A DNA stretch of 64,000 bases from JANQJA01 sp047947185 (lineage in GTDB: Bacteria > Pseudomonadota > Gammaproteobacteria > Pseudomonadales > Azotimanducaceae): positions 3,472,001 to 3,536,000 of the forward strand of contig CP170502.1 in NCBI GenBank assembly GCA_047947185.1, written 5' to 3'. The position numbers and the translations under genes are program-made. Shown one piece after another: positions 18,972 to 27,704 of this stretch. Under the pieces are notes generated by a model, which saw only the letters and a list, made by a program, of their open reading frames with translations, did no database searches and had not been told where the DNA came from. Within the stretch, counting starts at the first letter, position 1. Every line of letters begins with the position of its first letter.

Positions 18972-19808
18972 ATGATTGACCAGATTGCCGAAATTTGCCG
19001 AATCAGTCGCGAAGCGGGCGCGGCAATCCTGGCAATTTATGCCAGAACTGACCATGGCGTTGAAACAAAGTCCGATGATTCTCCGCTGACTGCTGCCGAT
19101 ATGGCTGCTCACCGGATTATTGTCAGTGGACTCGAGGCCTGCTTCCCTGACATACCCGTCCTTTCGGAAGAATCCGGTGAGATTGATTATGAAACCAGGG
19201 CCGCCTGGTCGCGCTATTTCCTGGTGGATCCGCTGGATGGTACCAAGGAGTTCATATCCCGGAACGGGGAGTTTACGGTCAACATTGCCCTGGTCGAGAA
19301 CGGTTTGCCTCGCCTGGGTGTTGTTTATGTGCCGGTAAAAGACCTGTTGTACGTCGGATACGACCTTGAGGGAGAGAAAGCAGCGTATGTAGAACAGGCT
19401 GGCCAGCGAAAAGCTATCAGGACCCGCGCGCTGGCAGATCACCTCGCCGCTGGGGAGGCGCTTACCCTGGTTGCCAGTCGGCGGCACGGTGGTGAGGCGC
19501 TGGAAGCCTGCATGGCGGTACTTTCCCGTCACTTCGACAAAATCGACACCACCAACATGGGTAGTTCGCTCAAGCTCTGCCTGGTTGCGGAAGGCAAGGC
19601 TGATCTCTACCCCCGGCTGGCGCCGACATCCGAGTGGGACACCGCGGCCGCCCACGCTATTGTTGCTGCAGCAGGAGGCTCCGTTGTGGATACCAGCCTT
19701 GCGCCGCTGCGGTACAACACCAGGCCCAGCCTGCTGAATCCGCATTTTTTTGTGCTGGGCGACCCGGGTTATCCCTGGCTCGACCTGCTTGCTGATGTAT
19801 CTGCATGA
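18972..19808 (+). CDS. cysQ: 3'(2'),5'-bisphosphate nucleotidase
   Basis: A 278-residue member of the inositol-monophosphatase superfamily. It has the lithium-sensitive metal-site motifs in order: EESGEI (about 68), DPLDGTKEF (about 88-96) and WDTAAAHAIV (about 222). CysQ removes 3'-phosphoadenosine 5'-phosphate formed during sulfate assimilation. It is divergent from yrfG, as in many relatives. Length and motif spacing are normal. Confidence 0.93.
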   Translation: MIDQIAEICRISREAGAAILAIYARTDHGVETKSDDSPLTAADMAAHRIIVSGLEACFPDIPVLSEESGEIDYETRAAWSRYFLVDPLDGTKEFISRNGEFTVNIALVENGLPRLGVVYVPVKDLLYVGYDLEGEKAAYVEQAGQRKAIRTRALADHLAAGEALTLVASRRHGGEALEACMAVLSRHFDKIDTTNMGSSLKLCLVAEGKADLYPRLAPTSEWDTAAAHAIVAAAGGSVVDTSLAPLRYNTRPSLLNPHFFVLGDPGYPWLDLLADVSA

Positions 19809-19855
19809 ACCCGGTCACACAGGATTAATCCCAAGACCCAACAGAAGGAGGCTAC

Positions 19856-20275
19856 ATGGCTAACCTTGAAAAACTGCCCCTGCCGGTACCCACACCGGAG
19901 ACCCATCATTTCTGGGAAGGCACGCGGCAGGAGGAGTTGCGCCTGCAGCGCTGCGATGACTGCAGTGCAGTCTACTTTCCCCCTCGACCATTTTGTCCAG
20001 AGTGTTCGTCGAAGGCAGTCAGCGTGTTCCCGGCAAGCGGAAAGGCAACCCTCTACAGCTATGTCATCAACCACCGGGCACATCCGGCAATTGATGCACC
20101 CTATTCCATTGCGGTGGTGACGCTGGCGGAAGGTCCACGCATGATGACCAATATTGTCAACATTGAGCAAACGCCAGAAGCCCTGCAGCTTGATATGCCC
20201 CTTCAGGTCACCTACCGCAAGGTGAACGAGGAAATTACGCTTCCCTATTTTGAGCCCGCTGGAGGTGCAGCATGA
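19856..20275 (+). CDS. Zn-ribbon/OB-fold protein (DUF35 family)
   Basis: A 139-residue protein. A zinc ribbon is formed by C33, C36, C47 and C50 (CDDC...CPEC), followed by an OB-fold domain (about 60-139). These proteins pair with thiolase-like enzymes and bind acyl-CoA; in known complexes (for example archaeal HMG-CoA synthesis or steroid side-chain degradation) they form a shared CoA channel. The downstream thiolase start overlaps this stop by 4 bp, which supports a two-protein complex. A GGAGG ribosome site lies 6-7 bases before the ATG. Confidence 0.9.
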   Translation: MANLEKLPLPVPTPETHHFWEGTRQEELRLQRCDDCSAVYFPPRPFCPECSSKAVSVFPASGKATLYSYVINHRAHPAIDAPYSIAVVTLAEGPRMMTNIVNIEQTPEALQLDMPLQVTYRKVNEEITLPYFEPAGGAA

Positions 20276-21420
20276 AGCCTGGATCAGTTGCCATAGTCGG
20301 TGCTGCCGAGACAACAGAGCTTGGCAAGATTCCCAACATGAGCCAAATTCAGCTTCATGCTGATGCAGCACTCAATGCGCTTGTGGACGCGGGCCTGTCG
20401 ATTGGCGATATCGACGGTATTGCCACCGCGGGTGAATCGCCCACCTCGCTGGCCCACTACCTGGGCATTGTGCCCGAGTGGGTAGATGGAACCTCGGTTG
20501 GCGGCTGTTCGTTCATGCTGCATGTTCGGCATGCGGCTGCGGCAATCAACGAAGGGCTCTGCAAGACAGTGCTGATTACACATGGTGAGAGCGGACGCTC
20601 CAACGTGGGGCGTGGAGGCTTCCGTGGGGGCGGTGGTGGTGCAAGTCTGCCGGGTCAGTTTGAGTCACCTTATGGCCCCATGGGCCCCACCACACTCTTC
20701 ACCATTCCCTTTCTGAGGTACATGAAAGAGACAGGTACCACACTTCAACAGCTCGCCATGGTGGCAGTCATCCAGCGCGAGTGGGCCGGGATGAACCCAC
20801 GGGCTTCCTATCGGGACCCCATTACGGTTGACGAAGTGATGAATGACCGCATGATTGCCTACCCGTTTACCAAGCTGGAGTGTTGTCTGGTTACGGATGG
20901 TGGTGGTGCCCTGATTCTCACCGCAGCGGATCGTGCCAGTGACTTCCCCCAGAAGCCCGTGTATGTGCTGGGTACCGGCGAGAGTGTCGAAACCCCGATG
21001 ATCAGCCAGATGGCCGATTTTACACGGTCCAGGGCCTTTCAGGTGGCAGGCAGGAAGGCGTTCGCAGAGTCCGGTATTACCCACGCCGATGTGGATCACC
21101 TGATGATCTACGACGCCTTCGCACATCTGCCCTTTTACGGGCTTGAAGACCTTGGTTTTTGCGAGCGAGGTGAAGCCGCAGGCTTCATCTGGGAACGGAA
21201 TACAGCACCGGGCGGAAGGCTGCCGCTGAACACGAACGGTGGTGGTCTTTCCTACATGCATTCCGGCATGTACGGCATGTATGCGCTGCAGGAGAGCGTG
21301 CGCCAACTGAGGGGGTCTGCACCAGCGCAGGTGCCTGATGCACAGATCTCAGTCTGTCACGGTGTTGGCGGCATGTTTGCGGCTAGCGGGACGGTGGTGA
21401 TGTCTAACCAGAAACCCTGA
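20272..21420 (+). CDS. Thiolase-family protein (SCP2-type acetyl-CoA acetyltransferase)
   Basis: A 382-residue thiolase-fold protein. C79 in SVGGCSF is in the position of the nucleophilic cysteine. NTNGGGLSYMHSGMYG and the CHGVGG loop supply the C-terminal active-site region. It is closest to the SCP2/SCPx type, which acts on acyl-CoA in lipid or steroid-like side-chain turnover. It overlaps the DUF35 gene by 4 bp and both are probably needed together. The substrate is unknown. Confidence 0.88.
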   Translation: MKPGSVAIVGAAETTELGKIPNMSQIQLHADAALNALVDAGLSIGDIDGIATAGESPTSLAHYLGIVPEWVDGTSVGGCSFMLHVRHAAAAINEGLCKTVLITHGESGRSNVGRGGFRGGGGGASLPGQFESPYGPMGPTTLFTIPFLRYMKETGTTLQQLAMVAVIQREWAGMNPRASYRDPITVDEVMNDRMIAYPFTKLECCLVTDGGGALILTAADRASDFPQKPVYVLGTGESVETPMISQMADFTRSRAFQVAGRKAFAESGITHADVDHLMIYDAFAHLPFYGLEDLGFCERGEAAGFIWERNTAPGGRLPLNTNGGGLSYMHSGMYGMYALQESVRQLRGSAPAQVPDAQISVCHGVGGMFAASGTVVMSNQKP

Positions 21421-21440
21421 ACGACGCCGGGTTGGTCTCG

Positions 21441-21509
21441 GCTAGCCAAGCTGTATGCGCATCCATCCTGCCGAGGAGAATACTGTATATACATACAGCT
21501 TGGGCTAGC
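21441..21509. repeat. Imperfect inverted repeat overlapping the LexA box
   Basis: GCTAGCCAAGCTGTATG at 21441-21457 is the reverse complement of CATACAGCTTGGGCTAGC at 21492-21509, apart from one extra G. The loop is 34 nt. It could fold in thiolase read-through RNA, but no T-run follows, so it is not a standard terminator. Confidence 0.6.
21481..21500. promoter_or_regulatory. LexA (SOS) box
   Basis: The sequence TACTGTATATACATACAGCT contains CTGT-N8-ACAG with an AT-rich spacer, the gammaproteobacterial LexA consensus. It lies about 570 bp before rpoD and 60 bp after the thiolase stop. The nearest downstream gene is rpoD. In E. coli the rpsU-dnaG-rpoD operon also has a LexA site, so SOS input to rpoD is plausible. 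Confidence 0.7.
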
Positions 21510-21829
21510 GAGGGTTGTAATATAGCGACAAAGTCTGGTGGATAGAACCCCTGAAAAGTGGAGATTCCTTGGTACTTGGTCGCTTGACTTTTAGAAAACA
21601 GATCTAAGGTTCTGATATACCGTAAAAATCCCCGGGGTATCCTGATATTGCCTGATCAGGAAATCTTTTCATGTAGCCAGGTCCGTGCTGGCACGGAACC
21701 TGTCCGGTTTCAGTGGCCAGTTTCGACCGTTCGTCGAAAAAATGGACTAACTGGCAAACTTATTGCACTCAATCCGGAACCAGGATTTTGCGCGAGTGTG
21801 GGAAATTTTCTTTTTTTTTGAATTAGTTA

Positions 21830-21858
21830 TGGACAATCGGCAGGTGGGCAAACATAAT
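21830..21858 (+). promoter_or_regulatory. Sigma-70 promoter for rpoD
   Basis: The -35 hexamer TGGACA (21830-21835) and -10 hexamer CATAAT (21853-21858) each match consensus at five of six bases, with an ideal 17-bp spacer. Initiation would be near 21865, giving a leader of about 210 nt before the rpoD ATG. Confidence 0.65.
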
Positions 21859-22073
21859 ACAACCCCATCCAGTCAAGTGGGCACGCACTACTGGCCGAAG
21901 CATTATAAGCATCGAATAGTGTGTTGTACAGATAGTCGTGCTGCTTGCCCTTTAATTTTCGCTACCTGACACGATATAGCGTCGTGCGCGTAGGAAGAAG
22001 GAAGGAGGTTCATTTTCTCCCACAACCAATCGCTTGCAATCAATAATCAGCCAAACCACGGAGCCCTAGCCCT

Positions 22074-23981
22074 ATGACCAGCAACGCAAGAGAAGGTGAC
22101 TTCGATTCGATCCTGGAAGATGACTCCCTTGATGAAGGTCAGGACCTGGACCTGGAAGCGCTCTCCGAGAGTGAGGCGCTAATTGATGCTGACGATGAAG
22201 ATAGTGGTAACCAGTCTCGGCTCAAGATCCTGATCGACAAGGGCAAGGAGCAGGGATTCCTGACCTACGACCAGCTGACAGAAACCCTGCCTGAAAGCAT
22301 TACCGAATCGGATGAGTTCGAGAACATCGTACAGATGTTCGAAGAGATGGGCTTGACCGTCTATGACCATGCGCCAGAACGCAGCGACCTGAAGGACGAC
22401 GATGATGACAGCAACGTTGATCCTGCGCTGGTTGCCATCGACTCCGTGGTTGGCAAGACTATGGATCCGGTGCGCATGTACATGCGCGAAATGGGTACGG
22501 TGCCGCTGCTGACTCGAGAAGGGGAGATTGTCATTGCCAAGCGAATTGAAGAAGGCATTCGCGAAACCATGGCAATTCTGTCCCGCTACCCGGGCGTCGT
22601 TGAAATTGTTCTGCGCGAGTACGATCGTGTTATCGCAGAGGAAGGTGACCTTGCCTCAATACTCAGTGGATTTTTGGACCCGGAAGATGTCATTCCTGAC
22701 ATGTCGGAGGTTGCTGAGGCCAAATCGAGCGGCAATTATGATGCCAGCGAAGTTGAGGAACCGAACAAGGGCCTTGACGAAGCGCTGGTGCATTATCGCC
22801 TTGACCTGATTCGTCAGCACCACACAAAACTGCTTCAACTGATAAGCAAACATGGGCGGGCGCACAAGAATACGCAGAAGGGCTTTGACAACCTGGCGGA
22901 AGTCTTTTGCACGCTAAAGCTGGTGCCGGCGGTGATGGACCCGTTGCTTGAACTGGTGCGTGAAGACATGCAAAGCATCAGGGATCAGGAGAAGATGGTC
23001 CGGGATCTTTGTGTCGACAAGGCCAGGATGCCAAGGGATGAGTTTCTGGCGACTTTTGTCGGCAATGAGACGGATACAGGTTGGCTGGACGCGAAAATTG
23101 CCGCGGGCGAGACTTACTCTGAAAGCCTGCAGCGTTATCGGGTTTCTATCCGGCATGCTATCAAGATCATTCGCAAGATTTCTGACCGAACCGGTGTGGA
23201 CGTCGCTGAGATCAAGGACATTAATCGTCGACTTTTTGTCGCCGTGGGCAAAACTCGCGCCGCCAAAAAAGACATGATTGAAGCCAACCTGCGTTTGGTG
23301 ATTTCCATCGCGAAGAAGTACACGAACCGTGGCCTGCATTTCCTGGACCTGATCCAGGAAGGCAACATTGGTCTGATGAAAGCCGTCGACAAGTTTGAAT
23401 ACCGGCGGGGTTTCAAGTTCTCGACCTACGCTACCTGGTGGATCCGTCAGGCAATCACAAGGTCGATTTCTGATCTCGCGCGCACGATCCGTGTTCCGGT
23501 TCACATGATGGAAACCGTTAACAAGCTGAACCGTTTGACCCGTCAGCTGGTGCAGGAGCTCGGACGGTCACCGACGATTGAAGAACTCAGCATCAAGATG
23601 GACCTGCCAGAAGACAAGGTGCTGAAAGCCCTTGATGTGGCCAAGCAGCCCATTTCTCTGGAGACACCCGTCGGTGACGACGACGATTCCACCATGTGGA
23701 ACCTGGTAAGCGATACCTCAGTTGAGTCGCCCATGGATCACGCCACGGACGAAGGCTTGAAGGAAACAACAACCAACGTCCTGACGGCGCTGACCGAGCG
23801 GGAGGCGAAAGTGCTCAGAATGCGATTTGGCATCGACATGAACACCGATCATACGCTTGAGGAAGTGGGTCGCCAGTTCTCTGTCACGCGAGAGCGTATT
23901 CGCCAGATTGAGGCGAAGGCACTGCGCAAGCTGCGCCATCCCGCAAGGTCAGAGCAGTTGCGTTCGTTCATCGACGCTTGA
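22074..23981 (+). CDS. rpoD: RNA polymerase primary sigma factor RpoD (sigma-70)
   Basis: A 635-residue housekeeping sigma factor with all regions: an acidic region 1.1 (about 1-110), region 1.2 from about 130 (DPVRMYMREMGTVPLLTREG), the long non-conserved insert of gammaproteobacterial sigma-70, region 2 with FSTYATWWIRQAITRSI, region 3 and the region 4 helix-turn-helix VTRERIRQIEAKALRKLRHP. It directs transcription of most genes. A GGAG lies 10 bases before the ATG. It stands alone, followed directly by a repeat array instead of a clear terminator. Confidence 0.98.
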   Translation: MTSNAREGDFDSILEDDSLDEGQDLDLEALSESEALIDADDEDSGNQSRLKILIDKGKEQGFLTYDQLTETLPESITESDEFENIVQMFEEMGLTVYDHAPERSDLKDDDDDSNVDPALVAIDSVVGKTMDPVRMYMREMGTVPLLTREGEIVIAKRIEEGIRETMAILSRYPGVVEIVLREYDRVIAEEGDLASILSGFLDPEDVIPDMSEVAEAKSSGNYDASEVEEPNKGLDEALVHYRLDLIRQHHTKLLQLISKHGRAHKNTQKGFDNLAEVFCTLKLVPAVMDPLLELVREDMQSIRDQEKMVRDLCVDKARMPRDEFLATFVGNETDTGWLDAKIAAGETYSESLQRYRVSIRHAIKIIRKISDRTGVDVAEIKDINRRLFVAVGKTRAAKKDMIEANLRLVISIAKKYTNRGLHFLDLIQEGNIGLMKAVDKFEYRRGFKFSTYATWWIRQAITRSISDLARTIRVPVHMMETVNKLNRLTRQLVQELGRSPTIEELSIKMDLPEDKVLKALDVAKQPISLETPVGDDDDSTMWNLVSDTSVESPMDHATDEGLKETTTNVLTALTEREAKVLRMRFGIDMNTDHTLEEVGRQFSVTRERIRQIEAKALRKLRHPARSEQLRSFIDA

Positions 23982-23989
23982 GCAGGCGA

Positions 23990-24790
23990 GATTTCTCCAT
24001 TCCGCGGCTGGCGCCGCTCCAGTCGAAACGACAGGTAACTGTCGTCTCGACCGAAGGCCCAGAGGGCCGCAGCGGAGAGACCTCACTTTCCCCAGATACG
24101 CAGCGGAGCACCTTCCCCTGTGGCAACCCGGGGTTTCTCCATTCCGCGGCTGGCGCTACTTCAGTCGCATAGCCTGTCGTCTCGACCGAAGGCCCAGAGG
24201 GCCGCAGTGGAGAGACCTCACTTTCCCCAGGCACGCAGCGGAGCACCTTCCCCTGTGGCAATCCGGGGTTTCTCCAATCCGCGGCTGGCGCCGCTCCAGT
24301 CGAAACGACAGGTAATTGTCGTCTCGACCGAAGGCCCAGAGGGCCGCAGCGGAGAGACCTCACTTTCCCCAGGCCCGTAGCGGAGCACCTTCACCTGTGG
24401 CAACCCGGGGTTTCTCCATTCCGCGGCTGGCGCCGCTCCAGTCGAAACGACAGGTAACTGTCGTCTCGACCGAAGGCCCAGAGGGCCGCAGCGGAGAGAC
24501 CTCACTTTCCTCAGGCCCGCAGCGGAGCACCTTCACCTGTGGCAATCCGGGGTTTCTCCAATCCGCGGCTGGCGCGGCTCCAGTCGAAACGACAGGTAAT
24601 TGTCGTCTCGACCGAAGGCCCAGAGGGCCGCAGCGGAGAGACCTCACTTTCCCCAGGCCCGCAGCGGAGCACCTTCACCTGTGGCAACCTGAGGTTTCTC
24701 CAATCCGCGGCTGGTGCCGCTCCAGTCGAAACGACAGGTAACTGTCGTCTCGACCGAAGGCCCAGAGGGCCGTAGCGGAGAGACCTCACC
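23990..24790. repeat. Repeat array 1: six ~142-bp hairpin-rich units
   Basis: The anchor TTTCTCCA(A/T)TCCGCGGCTGG recurs at about 23992, 24134, 24269, 24411, 24553 and 24694, a period of 135-142 bp. Each unit holds GTCGAAACGACAG, four bases, then CTGTCGTCTCGAC: a 13-bp near-perfect hairpin. It also contains CCGAAGGCC...GCAGCGGAGAGACCTCACTTTC. The array fills the gap between rpoD and the enoyl-CoA hydratase gene. Open frames across it on both strands are by-products of the repeat. Two further arrays of the same family occur in this window. Confidence 0.9.
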
Positions 24791-24811
24791 AGTCGACGAC
24801 CGGGATCTGAC

Positions 24812-25639
24812 TTACTCGTCCCGGTACCCCGGAGACCGTTTCTCCATAAATGCACTAACGCCCTCCCGCATGTCACCAGTCTGCGATGCCAATATCTGTT
24901 GCCGGTCTTCCATAGCAATCACCGACTCGAGGCTAGGGGCATCCACGCTCATATTCAGGCACTCTTTGGTCAGGCGAACACCCAGCGGTGAATTGCGCAC
25001 AATATCCGCTGCCATCTCCCGACCAGCATCCATCAATTCATCGTCGGCAACAATCCGCGATACCAGTCCGGTTGCGAGAGCACGGTTGGCGTCAATAAAG
25101 TTGCCGGTCAGCAACAGTTCTGAAGCGAGGGAGGAGCCCACCAGGCGTGGCAGAAAATAACTGACGCCAACATCACAGGCGGAGAGACCAATCCTGATGA
25201 ACGCCGCGTTCATGCGTGCACCGGGTGTTGCAATGCGGATGTCAGACGCCAGCGCCAGGCCAAAACCGCCACCGCTGGCGGCGCCATTGATCAGCGAGAT
25301 AATCGGTTGTGGCGCCCGCCGCATGCGCATCATGATCTCGCTCACCCGCCGCTGAACCCTGAGTCCATTTACGGGACCACCGCCTTCATCTGACCTGTCT
25401 TCCTTGAGGTCGAGTCCGGCACAGAATCCGCGCCCGGCGCCTGTCATCACTACCACTCGCACACTGTGGTCGGTATACAGCCTGCCAAAATAATGCTGTA
25501 GCTCAAGCATCATGGTGCGGCTCATGGCATTCAGCGTTTCAGGTCGATTGAGTGTTAGCCAGTCAACGCTGCCTTTCTTCTCTATCCTGAGGGTGTCATA
25601 GGTACCATCCTCGTTGATAGAAGGCTCATAAAACGACAT
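24812..25639 (-). CDS. Enoyl-CoA hydratase/isomerase family protein
   Basis: A 275-residue crotonase-fold protein. The oxyanion-hole segments are present: GAGRGFCAGLDL (about 66-77) and the NGAASGGGFGLALASDIRI loop (about 114-132). The second acidic catalytic residue of classical hydratases is replaced around IRIGLSACDVG, so it may be an isomerase-type or otherwise specialised crotonase. It probably acts on acyl-CoA substrates in beta-oxidation-like metabolism. Its 3' end abuts repeat array 1. Confidence 0.88.
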   Translation of the reverse strand: MSFYEPSINEDGTYDTLRIEKKGSVDWLTLNRPETLNAMSRTMMLELQHYFGRLYTDHSVRVVVMTGAGRGFCAGLDLKEDRSDEGGGPVNGLRVQRRVSEIMMRMRRAPQPIISLINGAASGGGFGLALASDIRIATPGARMNAAFIRIGLSACDVGVSYFLPRLVGSSLASELLLTGNFIDANRALATGLVSRIVADDELMDAGREMAADIVRNSPLGVRLTKECLNMSVDAPSLESVIAMEDRQQILASQTGDMREGVSAFMEKRSPGYRDE

Positions 25640-25776
25640 AAGGTGTCTCCCCGTTTATCTGTTTTACTGTCAGTTGGTGTTGGTCCATGAAAAAAACGAT
25701 ACCACAATGCCAACGGGCGATTGCCGTACTGAACGGCAACTGGAATAATTCCGCTCAATAGTCTCCGGCTGCAGCC

Positions 25777-27036
25777 ATGGATACCCGTACGAAGACCCGG
25801 CCCGCGCTTCGATTTATTCCCTTCCGAAAACGCGACATTATCGAGATGTGTGTCTCGGCAAGCTCCCAGTCCGCGACCGAGCAAATGCGGTTCCGTGATT
25901 TCTGCCGGTTGCTCCAGAGTGTTTTCCACTTTGAATTCCATGAGAAGCTCGAAGCGCTGAAAGATACCTACGCGCCCATGAATCCCGACCGCGATACGCG
26001 CAAGGTCGCAGTTTTTACAGAGCGTTCCGGGACAACATTTGTTCAGCAACTCGAAGCACTGCTGGACAAGGCGAATTACGAACGGCTGTCTGACGAGGAC
26101 CTTGAGGCGGCTTTCAAGGCATCCTCCCTGTTCAAGCTCAGTCTCAAGATTGACTTCAGTGCATTTGATGATGTCTTGCTGTTTGTAAGAGGCGAGAGTC
26201 TGAAGCGCGAACGCCTGTTACGGTTCTTTGGCCTCTGGACCAGCGAAATCGAATTCGCGAACTTTGATCGTGTGGTCATCTATATCCGATTCAGTGAAGG
26301 CGCACAGTTTGATCGGGGAACACAGCGTCCTGGAACGACCATGCTGAAAATGTTCCAGAATGTCCCCAAAGCCGACATCGAGATGCTGTTTCCCAACACG
26401 CGCCTGGGCATGCGGCTGATTGACAAGTTGATGATAGGTGTTCCTGCCATTCTTGGTGGCGGCGTAATCATGACAACCCAGCTTGGCACCGCGCTGATCC
26501 TGCTGGGGGCCCTGTTTGGCTACTGGTTGGGTCTGTCGAACCAGCCGGTTGAGCTGGATGAAGCAGCGCTCATTGCTGTGGTGGCCGGTATTGGCGGACT
26601 GGGAAGTTTTATCTGGAAACAGTTTGTCAATTTCAAGAATCGCAAACTCACCTTCATGCAAGCACTGACCCAGAACCTCTATTTCAAGAACCTCGACAAC
26701 AATGCGGGGGTATTCCACCGGCTGATCGACGATGCCGAGGAAGAAGAATGTAAAGAGGCCATACTGGCATATTACTTTTTGCTGATGGCAGAGACTGAAG
26801 GTGTTGACGCTGCCGAGCTTGACGATCGGGTGGAGCGCTGGTTTCTGGAACGCTGGAATTCGAAGATTGATTTTGAAATTGACGATGCGCTGGAAAAACT
26901 CCTGACGCTCGGGATCGTGACCCAATCGGGGGGAATTCTCCGGGCGGCACCACTCGAGGCCGCCTGCCAGATTCTGGACCAGCGCTGGGACGAGTATTTT
27001 GGCTACAATGCTTCGCACCCGCCAGGCTCCACCTGA
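25777..27036 (+). CDS. DUF3754 membrane protein (TMEM143-like)
   Basis: A 419-residue protein with a soluble N-terminal half carrying the family signature (FIPFRKRDIIEM near residue 13, later KIDFSAFDDVLLFVRGE). Two transmembrane segments lie at about 217-250 and 262-283, followed by a C-terminal cytosolic part with KNLDNNAGVFHRLIDDAEEE. The family also includes eukaryotic TMEM143; its molecular function is unknown. It stands alone and is divergent from the enoyl-CoA hydratase gene. Confidence 0.8.
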   Translation: MDTRTKTRPALRFIPFRKRDIIEMCVSASSQSATEQMRFRDFCRLLQSVFHFEFHEKLEALKDTYAPMNPDRDTRKVAVFTERSGTTFVQQLEALLDKANYERLSDEDLEAAFKASSLFKLSLKIDFSAFDDVLLFVRGESLKRERLLRFFGLWTSEIEFANFDRVVIYIRFSEGAQFDRGTQRPGTTMLKMFQNVPKADIEMLFPNTRLGMRLIDKLMIGVPAILGGGVIMTTQLGTALILLGALFGYWLGLSNQPVELDEAALIAVVAGIGGLGSFIWKQFVNFKNRKLTFMQALTQNLYFKNLDNNAGVFHRLIDDAEEEECKEAILAYYFLLMAETEGVDAAELDDRVERWFLERWNSKIDFEIDDALEKLLTLGIVTQSGGILRAAPLEAACQILDQRWDEYFGYNASHPPGST

Positions 27037-27121
27037 ATTCTGCGGACAAGCAAGGCTGCACTCGAGTCCTCTGCCCCTCGCGAAGATTATTGCCTGCTGG
27101 GCACCAAACGTTATCTGGCGC

Positions 27122-27553
27122 TCAACTGGAGCAGGCATCCCGCATGTCTGCAATCGCTTCGCTCAATTCATCGGGATTGTTGCGTCCCCTCAACCGCTGT
27201 GCTGCCCGGACCTCGTCCAGCCGTGACCTGCGGGCTTCGCAGGCGGCACGGCGCTCTTCGAAGTCCCGCACGATACGACGCATATATGCATTGTGCCTGG
27301 CCCGGCGCTCCTTCAGCGCGTTTTCCGCATCACTCGCGATCCGGGACACCTGGAGGGCATCTTCCTCAGAAACGCCAAGCGGCAGTGAATTGCTGTACTG
27401 ATGGTCAATCTCCAGTGACGTCTGTCCCGCATTGCAGCTGGTCGCCTGGTAGATGGTCCGCCCCGAATCGTCTCTGCACTTGAAAATATCTGCACTGACC
27501 GGGACGACACTGGCAATTGCTGAAAGCAATACCACAACAAGGCGCTCTGCCAT
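27122..27553 (-). CDS. Exported DUF4124-like protein
   Basis: A 143-residue protein with an N-terminal signal peptide (hydrophobic to about residue 20, ending VSADIF). The short region FKCRDDSGRTIYQATSC matches the DUF4124 pattern of small gammaproteobacterial periplasmic proteins. The C-terminal half is a charged, probably coiled-coil helix rich in R, E and A. Function is unknown. It is convergent with the DUF3754 gene and divergent from the gamma-glutamyltransferase gene. Confidence 0.75.
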   Translation of the reverse strand: MAERLVVVLLSAIASVVPVSADIFKCRDDSGRTIYQATSCNAGQTSLEIDHQYSNSLPLGVSEEDALQVSRIASDAENALKERRARHNAYMRRIVRDFEERRAACEARRSRLDEVRAAQRLRGRNNPDELSEAIADMRDACSS

Positions 27554-27704
27554 CCGTTTCCTCCTTCTGAAAGCTGTCAGTAGCCATGATCCCTCCCTGC
27601 ACTACCGGCCGACAGCGGACAGCAACGCTTGGCGTTGTAGGTAGGTGGCTACCGCCCCTGTGAGTGCCGGTGTTAGTCTTGGTCAAGAATCAGGGGGCAG
27701 CGTT

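Larger units (their letters stand above)
21421..22073. other. Long leader region upstream of rpoD
   Basis: A 653-bp stretch, visibly more AT-rich than its flanks, with no convincing gene. It holds an imperfect inverted repeat (21441-21457 pairing with 21492-21509), a LexA box inside and beside the right arm, a near-consensus sigma-70 promoter at 21830-21858 and a predicted rpoD 5' leader of about 210 nt. rpsU and dnaG, which usually precede rpoD in gammaproteobacteria, are absent here. A 68-residue frame at 21763-21969 has no ribosome site and no recognisable domain. Confidence 0.7.

Noticed and set aside
18768..19745. 325-residue reverse frame opposite cysQ
   Set aside because: cysQ motifs are complete on the plus strand; the reverse frame shows none.
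21441..21509. Rho-independent terminator for the thiolase operon
   Set aside because: The inverted repeat has a long loop and no T-run; better explained as a regulatory repeat around the LexA box.
21763..21969. Small 68-residue gene in the rpoD leader
   Set aside because: No ribosome site, no recognisable domain, and the predicted rpoD promoter lies inside it.
23990..24790. CRISPR array
   Set aside because: The period is ~142 bp and the whole unit is repeated; there are no short repeats with unique spacers and no cas genes.
23857..24918. Overlapping frames with PLGLRSRRQLPVVSTGAAPA-type repeats
   Set aside because: They are translations of the 142-bp DNA repeat array in several frames, so not proteins.
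26218..27153. 311-residue reverse frame opposite the DUF3754 gene
   Set aside because: Compositionally random and without a ribosome site; the plus-strand gene is clearly real.
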